Below are positions 1 to 5,471 of a stretch of 6,628 bases of DNA, piece after piece. Below the pieces are notes generated by a model that worked only from the letters and a program-made list of their open reading frames with translations, ran no database searches and was not told the DNA's origin. Both the position numbers and the translations under genes were made by a program. The stretch's first letter is position 1. Each line of letters starts with the position of its first letter. The stretch is from Chloroflexota bacterium (lineage in GTDB: Bacteria > Chloroflexota > Dehalococcoidia > Lucifugimonadales > Lucifugimonadaceae): contig JACETA010000042.1 in assembly GCA_013911545.1 (NCBI GenBank), positions 1 through 6,628 on the forward strand, given 5' to 3'.

Positions 1-79
1 CCTTTACTTATACATAATTCAGGATATCTATATTATTTAATTTAACTCATATTAATTTATTAAATAGAGGAGGTAAATT

Positions 80-712
80 ATGAGCACAAAGAGGTTAGGT
101 TTATTATTAATAATTACGCCAGTGATTGGTTTTCTAGGCTGGGCTTTAAATGGAGGACCAACAACTCCAGCAGGTGATATGGAAGGTGGATACGGGGCTT
201 TTGCTATGGAATTTGTAGGTGCAAATACTGATCAACTTCACATTGCAATGGGAATTGCGGCACTTGGATTTGGATTACTTACTGCTTGCTTGATGGGACT
301 TCGAGCAAAAATTCTTGATAAAGGGGCTTCACAATCTGCATTCTTAGCGGGAACACTTCTTGTTATAGGTTTTGCAGCTACAGTTGTTGAAAATGGAGCA
401 TATTCAGCTGGAGCGCAGCTTGTTAACAAAGAACTAGTGCCTGAAGCTGTAAGCATGTTTACTATAGCTACAACTGCAGGTGGAATTGGTACTGCTATTT
501 TTGCATTAGGAATTGGATTGCTAGGTTTTAGTATGTTTCAAAACGAAACTGTTCATAAAATTAGCTCTTCGTTTTACATGTTAGTAGGAATTTATGGGGT
601 AATTGGTTCAATCTTATTTTACGACCAAGGATTGATAGGGCTTTACTATATTTCACTTGTGATAACTACAGTTGCAATAGGGATAGAGCTTGTAAGGACT
701 GGGACTGATTAA
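80..712 (+). CDS. six-helix integral membrane protein of unknown function
   Basis: Complete 210-residue ORF. The start is well supported: GAGGAGG at 67-73 lies 6 nt before the ATG. By hydrophobicity it has six membrane segments at about residues 5-23, 53-73, 85-105, 125-152, 162-181 and 184-205. A Gly/Pro/Thr-rich loop (about 24-50) follows the first helix, and there is no soluble domain. I see no transporter signature, metal-binding cluster or heme-ligand pattern. Size and topology resemble the DUF4386-type membrane proteins, but that is a guess from general shape. It precedes the proteorhodopsin gene on the same strand, separated by 152 nt that contain a separate promoter, so constant co-transcription is not implied. 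No function can be assigned; a link to the rhodopsin is only positional. Confidence 0.85.
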   Translation: MSTKRLGLLLIITPVIGFLGWALNGGPTTPAGDMEGGYGAFAMEFVGANTDQLHIAMGIAALGFGLLTACLMGLRAKILDKGASQSAFLAGTLLVIGFAATVVENGAYSAGAQLVNKELVPEAVSMFTIATTAGGIGTAIFALGIGLLGFSMFQNETVHKISSSFYMLVGIYGVIGSILFYDQGLIGLYYISLVITTVAIGIELVRTGTD

Positions 713-723
713 AATTACAAATA

Positions 724-737
724 AAGTTAGCTAACTT
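724..737. repeat. 14-bp perfect palindrome downstream of the membrane protein gene
   Basis: AAGTTAGCTAACTT is a perfect palindrome starting 12 nt after the stop codon of the upstream gene. It has no T-run after it, so it is not an intrinsic terminator by itself. Its symmetry suits a dimeric regulator, and it lies about 44 bp upstream of the predicted -35 of the proteorhodopsin promoter. In AT-rich DNA a chance occurrence is possible. Confidence 0.35.
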
Positions 738-780
738 ACTATAAATTATAAAAAATACGAAAAACGTAATTTGAAATTAT

Positions 781-809
781 TTAACAAATACCTTTTTTTT
801 GTTTATTAT
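781..809 (+). promoter_or_regulatory. predicted sigma70-like promoter of the proteorhodopsin gene
   Basis: TTAACA (781-786, five of six to TTGACA) and TATTAT (804-809, five of six to TATAAT) are separated by exactly 17 bp, including an eight-T run. Transcription would start near 816, giving a 5' leader of about 50 nt before the ATG at 865. This is the best-matched promoter in the window and suggests the pump can be expressed independently of the gene upstream. Confidence 0.6.
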
Positions 810-811
810 AG

Positions 812-826
812 TTCCTTAGTAAGGAA
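812..826. promoter_or_regulatory. inverted repeat at the predicted proteorhodopsin transcription start
   Basis: TTCCTTA-G-TAAGGAA is a perfect 7-bp inverted repeat around a single base. It begins 3 bp after the predicted -10 and overlaps the expected +1, a classical position for a repressor operator. A 1-nt loop makes an RNA hairpin unlikely unless the central pairs open. The binding protein is unknown; no regulator gene is present in the window. Confidence 0.4.
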
Positions 827-830
827 AAAA

Positions 831-840
831 CGTTATAACG
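831..840. promoter_or_regulatory. 10-bp palindrome in the proteorhodopsin leader
   Basis: CGTTATAACG is a perfect palindrome 4 bp after the preceding inverted repeat and 11 nt before the Shine-Dalgarno site. It could be a second operator half or part of a leader structure. Short palindromes are common, so support comes mainly from its placement in a leader that already carries another perfect repeat. Confidence 0.25.
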
Positions 841-864
841 ATATGTCGATAAGGAGGTTTTTTT

Positions 865-1560
865 ATGGACATTAATATGCTTACTCAGTTTAGTTTCTAT
901 TTTGGAGCTGCATCTATGCTATGTGCTTCAATCTTCTTTTTCTTTGAAAGAGGAGAGGTAGCTGCTAAATGGAGAACTTCTGTTACAGTAGCTGGATTGG
1001 TAACATTTATTGCCTTTTTCCACTATTTAACTATGAGAGACAGTTCAGTTTGGGCAGCATCTGCTCCAAATTTTGATGATCTTACTTCTTTGAGGTATGT
1101 TGACTGGTTGGTAACTGTTCCACTACAAATAGTTGAGTTCTACCTCATCTTGAAAGTTGTTGGAAAAGTTAGCTCGTCAGTATTCTGGCAACTATTAGTA
1201 GCATCAGTTGTTATGCTAGTTGGTGGATTACTTGGTGAAACAGTAACAGACTTTGAATTAATAGGATTCATTATTGGAATGGTTGGTTGGGCTGGAGTTG
1301 TCTATCTAATTTTTGCTGGTGGTGCTGCTAAAGCAAGCGCTGATGGCAAAAACGCTGCAGTACAGTCAGCTTTCAATTCTATGAAACTAATCGTATTAGT
1401 TGGTTGGGCTATTTACCCAGTTGGTTACGTTATTGGTAACCTAATAGGAGATGGAGGAAGTAATATTCAAACAATGAATATTATTTATAACTTTGCAGAC
1501 TTGATTAACAAAGCCGCATTCGGTTTGGTTATTTGGGCAGCTGCTAAGTCAGACAGTTAA
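865..1560 (+). CDS. proteorhodopsin, blue-tuned light-driven proton pump
   Basis: Complete 231-residue microbial rhodopsin with seven membrane helices; it pumps protons outward across the cytoplasmic membrane when its retinal absorbs light. Against my recollection of green proteorhodopsin (GPR), key residues align: H53 (H75), R77 (R94), proton acceptor D80 (D97), T84 (T101), proton donor E91 (E108), D212 (D227) and the retinal Schiff-base lysine K216 (K231). Q88 occupies the tuning position (L105 in GPR), predicting blue absorption. F135 matches F152, the bulky residue associated with lack of a carotenoid-antenna opening. The protein begins directly at helix A, without the N-terminal signal peptide of GPR. 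An in-frame TAA at 850-852 rules out a longer start. The loop between helices B and C is about five residues longer. AAGGAGG (851-857) sits 7 nt before the ATG. No retinal-synthesis genes are nearby. Confidence 0.98.
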   Translation: MDINMLTQFSFYFGAASMLCASIFFFFERGEVAAKWRTSVTVAGLVTFIAFFHYLTMRDSSVWAASAPNFDDLTSLRYVDWLVTVPLQIVEFYLILKVVGKVSSSVFWQLLVASVVMLVGGLLGETVTDFELIGFIIGMVGWAGVVYLIFAGGAAKASADGKNAAVQSAFNSMKLIVLVGWAIYPVGYVIGNLIGDGGSNIQTMNIIYNFADLINKAAFGLVIWAAAKSDS

Positions 1561-1574
1561 TATAGTCTAAATTT

Positions 1575-1613
1575 ATAACAAGCTCAGTTTAATTTCTGAG
1601 CTTGTTATTTTTT
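1575..1613 (+). terminator. intrinsic terminator of the proteorhodopsin gene
   Basis: A perfect 13-bp stem, ATAACAAGCTCAG (1575-1587) with its complement (1596-1608), encloses an 8-nt loop and is followed by T residues to 1613. It begins 15 nt after the rhodopsin stop codon. On the opposite strand the hairpin is followed by AAATTTAGAC rather than a T-run, so it works best for + strand transcripts. Its right arm contains the stop codon of the convergent small gene (1605-1607). Confidence 0.85.
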
Positions 1614-1802
1614 GTCATCAAAATGTTCCTGTAAATTAACTTTCTTCTTAAGATAAATACTTGCTGAAGATACCAAAACTGCAAAAACACCTATAAGGGT
1701 AAAAACAATTCCGACATTATCACTCCATAAGGAAAATATAATAAGTAAGAATCCAATAAAAAGGTTGAAGTAGCTCATATACTTTGAAATTTTAACTCTC
1801 AT
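1605..1802 (-). CDS. small two-helix membrane protein, hypothetical
   Basis: A 65-residue ORF whose ATG (1802-1800) is preceded on its own strand by GGGAG with 5 nt spacing, supporting real translation. Two hydrophobic segments (about residues 8-26 and 30-51) are followed by a charged tail with LKKK and FDDKK. The basic N terminus and lysines after helix 2 would favour both ends facing the cytoplasm by the positive-inside rule. There is no recognised domain and I cannot name a family. It is convergent with the proteorhodopsin gene, and its stop codon lies inside that gene's terminator hairpin. No strong promoter match was found upstream. Confidence 0.6.
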   Translation of the reverse strand: MRVKISKYMSYFNLFIGFLLIIFSLWSDNVGIVFTLIGVFAVLVSSASIYLKKKVNLQEHFDDKK

Positions 1803-1886
1803 TTTTCTCCCTAAATAGTATGGAAATTTATATAAAACATGTGTTAAATTAATAACATCTATTTAAATATTATAAAGGAGGTGCAA

Positions 1887-1925
1887 TTGTATATACAAAA
1901 AACAACCGCTGGAGGCGAACACTAA
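1887..1925 (+). CDS. possible 12-residue peptide ORF inside the candidate RNA
   Basis: AAAGGAGGTG (1874-1883) matches ten bases of the complement of the usual 16S rRNA 3' end, the strongest Shine-Dalgarno match in the window. TTG at 1887 follows GGAGG by 5 nt and opens a 12-codon frame, predicted MYIQKTTAGGEH, ending at TAA 1923-1925. The ORF covers the whole left arm of the 13-bp stem, so a ribosome translating it or paused at its stop would block that stem, as in leader-peptide attenuators. Unlike those, no + strand gene follows directly. TTG is a weaker start than ATG, and so short a frame could be chance. If transcription begins near 1880 the Shine-Dalgarno site would be mostly lost and the ORF would not be translated. 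Confidence 0.25.
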   Translation: MYIQKTTAGGEH

Positions 1926-1973
1926 GTCTTCTTCAAGTTTGATTATTTAATAAGCCTCTAGTGGTTTATAACT

Positions 1974-2003
1974 AAAGAGCTCCATTTATTGGAGCTCTTT
2001 TTT
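1974..2003 (+). terminator. intrinsic terminator with no conventional upstream gene
   Basis: AAAGAGCTCC (1974-1983) and GGAGCTCTTT (1991-2000) form a 10-bp stem with a 7-nt loop, followed by Ts through 2003. The T-run is on the + strand side; on the - strand the hairpin is followed by AGTTATAAAC, which is poor for termination. It therefore appears to end a + strand transcript arising in 1803-1973, although the stop codon of the - strand enolase-superfamily gene (2002-2004) touches its T-run and the hairpin may also protect that mRNA's 3' end. Confidence 0.75.
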
Positions 2004-3180
2004 AATGGCTTCTTCTAGCTTTTTGATAAGGCTCACCATCCTGAATTAAGTTATCATTTATATAATCATGATTAATTTTCCACCCAAGACCATTGCCAGT
2101 TGGCATATGAATAAATCCTTCATCATCCATAGGATCCATAATTTCATTTAGATAGTCAGGCGGTCTTTCATAATCAACATGCGGATGAAGTAAGCCCCTT
2201 TCATAGAATTCACCTGGTAATCTCATTGAACCCAAGGCGTGAAGATTACCTTCCTTGCCTCCATGCACTTCCATCGCCATATTATATGATTCGGCAAGAT
2301 GAGCTACTTTCATTAAAGGCGTAAGTCCGCCTAAGTCACCAACACCACCTCTTAAGATATCTACAACATCATTTTTTATCCATTCCGCTCTTGTTGAAAT
2401 TTTTCCTGTCATTGTTTCAGGGCCAATAACTGGAATATCTAATTGATCTGAAAGCCATTTGTAAGAAGACATGCTTGATTCATCCATGGGCTCTTCAAAC
2501 CAATAAAAGTTTAGTTTTTCTAACTCTCTTCCGATCCATAATGCTTCCATTCTGGAATAAAAATGATATGAATCAAGCATCAGAGGAATATCATCTCCAA
2601 CTGCTTCTCTAACTGCAGCACATGCCATAATATCTTTTTTTGGATCAGGAGCGCCTTCTATAGGAGGCATCCAGCCGTGTAATTTCACTGCCCTATACCC
2701 TCTTTCTTTAACGCACCACTCTGCAAAATTTCCATAATCTTCCGGAGTTGATAATCCACCTTTAATTGTGTCTCCGCACATAGTGCTAGCATATGCAGGA
2801 ACCTTATCTCTATATAAACCTAATATGTTGTTTACAGGTTGACCCATTATTATTCCGACAAGATCCCATAATGCAAGATCAATAGTAGATAAAATTCTCT
2901 CGTCAATCTGAGTAACTATTCTTTGCATGTGCATCATTTTTTCCCAAATTTTTTCTCTAAAAAAGGGATTTTCGCCTAATAGTATTGGCGCTATAACCTT
3001 TTCAACAATTTGAGGATTTGCACCAAATGCATAACCCTTGTGCCCCTCATCTGTTTCAATAATAACCATACACTGAGATACTTTTCTCGGATCTTTAGCA
3101 GGATGACCGTGCCCCTCATCATCACTCTCTACATATGATGTGTGTTCAAATAACTTTGTTTCTACTTTTGATATTTTCAT
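2002..3180 (-). CDS. enolase-superfamily enzyme, mandelate racemase subgroup; probable sugar-acid dehydratase or cycloisomerase
   Basis: A complete 392-residue protein with the N-terminal capping domain (about 1-125) and a TIM barrel. Such enzymes abstract a proton alpha to a carboxylate using an active-site Mg2+. Visible residues are K166-x-H168 at the end of barrel strand 2, probable metal ligands D203 (MLDSYH), E229 or E230 (WFEEP) and E255 (GPET), and H306 (EVHGG) at the usual general-base position. In the strand-6 region the protein reads LRGGVGDLGG where relatives usually have a P-D or G-D pair; G279 seems to replace the Asp that normally partners the His. AAGAGG lies about 7 nt before the ATG. 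It is divergent from a uronate-dehydrogenase-like gene 59 bp away, so an aldonate or aldarate substrate, or an aldarolactone, is plausible. The exact substrate cannot be read from the sequence. Confidence 0.9.
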   Translation of the reverse strand: MKISKVETKLFEHTSYVESDDEGHGHPAKDPRKVSQCMVIIETDEGHKGYAFGANPQIVEKVIAPILLGENPFFREKIWEKMMHMQRIVTQIDERILSTIDLALWDLVGIIMGQPVNNILGLYRDKVPAYASTMCGDTIKGGLSTPEDYGNFAEWCVKERGYRAVKLHGWMPPIEGAPDPKKDIMACAAVREAVGDDIPLMLDSYHFYSRMEALWIGRELEKLNFYWFEEPMDESSMSSYKWLSDQLDIPVIGPETMTGKISTRAEWIKNDVVDILRGGVGDLGGLTPLMKVAHLAESYNMAMEVHGGKEGNLHALGSMRLPGEFYERGLLHPHVDYERPPDYLNEIMDPMDDEGFIHMPTGNGLGWKINHDYINDNLIQDGEPYQKARRSH

Positions 3181-3239
3181 AATTTAACCTCTTTTTATAT
3201 ACAATAGTTAAAAAGTAAATCAATTCAGAAGGAATTTCA

Positions 3240-4025
3240 ATGAAAAATATATTAATCACAGGTGGCGCTGGTCTTGTAGGGTCAGTTTTAACTAAAGGCT
3301 TAAAGGATAAATTTAATATAAGAATACTTGATATAAAAAAGGCTGATGGAGTTGATAGCCATACTGGCGACATAAGTAATATTGATTCGATTATGCCTGC
3401 ATTTAAAGATATTGATACAGTTGTTCATTTAGCCGGAGATAGAAGAGTGCATGGTGATTGGGATTCAATATTAAATAATAATATTATTGGGCTCTATAAC
3501 ATTTATGAAGCAGCTCGATTATCAGGAGTAAAAAGGGTTGTTTTTGCAAGCTCTCAGCATGCTACAGGGGGCTTTTATTTTGTTGAACCATATTCATTTA
3601 TAAATGATGGTGAATACGAAAAACTTCCAAGTGATTACAGGCCTCTTGATGAAACATGCAGGATAAGACCTGATAGTTTTTATGGAGCGTCAAAATCTTT
3701 TGGAGAATCAATATCGAGTTATTATTCTGATTTTTACAATATTTCAACAATAAATATTCGGATAGGGTGGGTTATTTCTGATGATGACCCCACTTTTTCT
3801 CCAATATCTCTAAATTTATGGTTAAGCCATAGAGATATTGTTCAGATAATTGATTTAAGTATCAATGCTCCTGAGGAAATAAAATATGATACTTTTTATG
3901 CAACTTCAGATAATCATTGGAAAATTTGGTCCATAGAAAAAGCTAAAAAAATACTTGGTTACAAACCTTTCGATGGCGCAGGTCCAGAATTTAAAGAGAG
4001 GGAAGTTAAGGACGCTGATAAATAA
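3240..4025 (+). CDS. NAD-dependent sugar dehydrogenase/epimerase of the extended SDR family, uronate dehydrogenase-like
   Basis: A complete 261-residue Rossmann-fold enzyme. TGGAGLVG (7-14) binds the dinucleotide, D31 at the end of strand 2 suits NAD rather than NADP, D44 begins the conserved GD(I/V) contact and VHLAG spans 62-66. Catalytic residues are probably S104/S105, Y148 and K152 (YGASK). The stretch RPDSFYGASKSFGE, then NIRIGW, WLSHRDIVQ and the C-terminal LGYKPFD, closely recall bacterial uronate dehydrogenase, which oxidises glucuronate or galacturonate to the aldarolactone. The length matches that enzyme (about 265) and is shorter than UDP-sugar epimerases. AAGG precedes the ATG by about 7 nt. 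Divergence from an enolase-superfamily gene fits an oxidative uronate pathway. A different sugar substrate remains possible. Confidence 0.85.
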   Translation: MKNILITGGAGLVGSVLTKGLKDKFNIRILDIKKADGVDSHTGDISNIDSIMPAFKDIDTVVHLAGDRRVHGDWDSILNNNIIGLYNIYEAARLSGVKRVVFASSQHATGGFYFVEPYSFINDGEYEKLPSDYRPLDETCRIRPDSFYGASKSFGESISSYYSDFYNISTINIRIGWVISDDDPTFSPISLNLWLSHRDIVQIIDLSINAPEEIKYDTFYATSDNHWKIWSIEKAKKILGYKPFDGAGPEFKEREVKDADK

Positions 4026-5363
4026 TTAAATTCCCAAGATTATAAAAGTTGCAAGTCCCATGTAAAGTAGAACACCTGCAATATCTGTAAATGTAGTAAC
4101 TACAACTGCAGATGAAGCTGCTGGATCTAAGTTCATTTTTTTCATTAGGATAGGAACAATAACTCCTGAGAAGCCTGCAACAAATAGATTAAGTATCATT
4201 GCTCCTGCAACAAGTATCGATAAGTAAATATCTGACTTCCATAAGTATGTAAGAACGAATAATAAAGCTGTTACCGAAAATCCTTGAATCAAAGAAAGCA
4301 GTAATTCTCTTAATAAAATTTTTCTTGTATCTTTAGTTGTAACCTCTCCTAAAGCAAGAGCTCTAACAACCAGTGTTAATGTTTGCGTTCCAGCAATACC
4401 TGCTTGGCCAATAATAACCGGCAGAAAAACAGCAAGAACTGGCATAGTCCTAACATGATCTGTAAATAAACTTAAAATAAATCCAGCAAATAAAACTGTT
4501 CCAAGATTTATTATTAACCATGGCAATCTTCTTTTGAAAGAAGATTTTATAGGACCCAAAACTTTATCTTCGACGCTCATCCCAACCATTTTAAACATTT
4601 CTTTTGTAGCTTCCTCCTCAACTAAATGAATTACTTCTTCAATAGAAATTACATCATCTAAAATACCTTCATCGCTTATAACTGCTAGCGCCCTGAGATC
4701 ATTATTATTCATTATATTTGCGCATTCCTGTTTTTCTACATTTTTATTTACTGAAATAACATTTGCATTCATAACTGATGAAATTTTTTCAGAAAGATCT
4801 GCAAATATTAATTCAGGAATATCTACTGTCCCCATTAATTTTCCTTTTGAATCAACAACAAATAAGTTTTGCAGTTTGTTTGTGCTTGTATTCGCTTTTC
4901 TTAAAACTGAAACAGTATGCGATACTGTCCATTCATTTCTAATTGCAACATAATCTCTGTCATTTTCAGATTCTTTATTTTGATATCTATAAAGTTTTCC
5001 GACAGCATCCATATCTCTAATCTTGGTGATGATTTGACTAGCATGATACCAATCAATGCCTCTAAGAATTTCTGCGGCAAGCTCAGGAGGCGCATCATTT
5101 AATACGCTGGCCAACTGATTTACATTTATTAAGCCTTTTTCTCTTTGATTCTTAATATTTAAATTATCGATTAAAATTTTTAATTCATCTTTTGAGAGCT
5201 CGTCGACCATTTCTTCTGAAAGGGCTTTTTTAGTTTCCAAATTCGTATTTTTCGATACAAAATCAGGTGTATCATCAAGGCTTAGTTGAAAAGAAATATT
5301 TTCAGAGTTTGAAGTCTCTTGCTCATTATCTTTTTGATCAATTTTTAAATCTGAATAATCCAT
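4026..5363 (-). CDS. mgtE: MgtE-family magnesium transporter
   Basis: A complete 445-residue Mg2+ channel/transporter of the inner membrane; Thermus MgtE is about 450. The order is an acidic, low-complexity N-terminal tail (1-45), the MgtE N domain (about 50-140, with PPELAAEILRGID), two CBS domains (about 141-250, LFVVDSKGKLMGTV then ALAVISDEGIL), the connecting helix with MFKMVGMSVED, then five membrane helices from about 281 (RLPWLIINL). The pore-domain signatures are GTQTLTLVVRALALGE (325-340) and DPAASSAVVVTTFTDIAG, in which D427 matches the pore aspartate. The CBS and N domains normally sense cytoplasmic Mg2+ and close the channel. One oddity is I323 where the family usually has Asn in its GNAG(S/T)Q motif. 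Its stop codon directly abuts that of the convergent dehydrogenase. No Shine-Dalgarno site precedes the ATG; TATAAT lies 4 nt upstream, and an in-frame TGA upstream limits the start. Confidence 0.95.
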   Translation of the reverse strand: MDYSDLKIDQKDNEQETSNSENISFQLSLDDTPDFVSKNTNLETKKALSEEMVDELSKDELKILIDNLNIKNQREKGLINVNQLASVLNDAPPELAAEILRGIDWYHASQIITKIRDMDAVGKLYRYQNKESENDRDYVAIRNEWTVSHTVSVLRKANTSTNKLQNLFVVDSKGKLMGTVDIPELIFADLSEKISSVMNANVISVNKNVEKQECANIMNNNDLRALAVISDEGILDDVISIEEVIHLVEEEATKEMFKMVGMSVEDKVLGPIKSSFKRRLPWLIINLGTVLFAGFILSLFTDHVRTMPVLAVFLPVIIGQAGIAGTQTLTLVVRALALGEVTTKDTRKILLRELLLSLIQGFSVTALLFVLTYLWKSDIYLSILVAGAMILNLFVAGFSGVIVPILMKKMNLDPAASSAVVVTTFTDIAGVLLYMGLATFIILGI

Positions 5364-5367
5364 ATGT

Positions 5368-5373
5368 ATTATA
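5368..5373 (-). promoter_or_regulatory. consensus -10 box abutting the mgtE start codon
   Basis: Reading the - strand, a perfect TATAAT is followed by ACAT and then the mgtE ATG. Transcription from it would start at or within a base or two of the ATG, giving a leaderless mRNA, which agrees with the lack of a Shine-Dalgarno site. No good -35 lies 16-19 bp upstream, and AT-rich DNA yields such hexamers by chance, so confidence is limited. Confidence 0.35.
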
Positions 5374-5408
5374 TTTTTTCATATTTAGCACACTTACTTC
5401 ATTACTAA

Positions 5409-5439
5409 TTGATACGAGATAAATTTATTTTGTTAATAT
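5409..5439 (+). promoter_or_regulatory. weak promoter candidate for the methyltransferase-enolase operon
   Basis: TTGATA (5409-5414, four of six) and TAATAT (5434-5439, four of six) are 19 bp apart, longer than ideal. They lie in the 108-bp gap between the divergent mgtE and methyltransferase genes, where a promoter for the + strand pair is expected. Other AT-rich hexamers in the gap could serve instead. Confidence 0.25.
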
Positions 5440-5471
5440 TGGGATTGAATTAATCAAATTTTGGAGGTTTA

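Larger units (their letters stand above)
1880..2003 (+). ncRNA. candidate short structured transcript, family unknown
   Basis: This gap holds signals of an independent + strand transcript. Arm 1904-1916 (AACCGCTGGAGGC) pairs with 1954-1966 (GCCTCTAGTGGTT) over 13 bp, including two G-U pairs. On the - strand those two become A-C mismatches, so the structure favours + strand RNA. A 37-nt loop lies between the arms. An intrinsic terminator at 1974-2003 follows, with no conventional + strand gene before it. A weak promoter (TTAAAT 1844-1849, 18-bp spacer, TATTAT 1868-1873) would start RNA near 1880, but the 5' end is uncertain. It matches no RNA family I know (not tRNA, tmRNA, SRP RNA or 5S). It could be a small RNA, or the structured mRNA of a short peptide. 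Confidence 0.45.

Noticed and set aside
31..36. TATTAT as the -10 of the first gene's promoter
   Set aside because: The hexamer fits, but no acceptable -35 lies 16-19 bp upstream and the region is too AT-rich for the match to mean much.
238..456. 72-residue ORF on the - strand
   Set aside because: Lies wholly inside the membrane protein gene in antisense, with no supporting ribosome site and a composition typical of a shadow frame.
759..771. TACGAAAAACGTA as a terminator for the first gene
   Set aside because: Only four base pairs around five As, and the nearby T-run (793-800) is too far away to form an intrinsic terminator with it.
1842..1857. TGTTA-N6-TAACA as an operator
   Set aside because: Five-base arms of pure low-complexity AT-rich sequence are expected by chance; no other evidence supports it.
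1880..2003. tmRNA, SRP RNA, tRNA or known riboswitch
   Set aside because: No T-loop sequence, no SRP GGAA tetraloop domain, no tag ending in Ala-Ala, and no + strand gene directly downstream for a riboswitch to control.
3146..3373. 75-residue ORF on the - strand across the divergent promoter region
   Set aside because: Overlaps the starts of both the enolase-superfamily and dehydrogenase genes, whose identities are clear; its sequence has no family features.
4901..5102. Overlapping short ORFs on both strands (4901-5098 - and 4917-5102 +)
   Set aside because: Both lie inside the N and CBS domain region of mgtE in other frames and show no independent signals.
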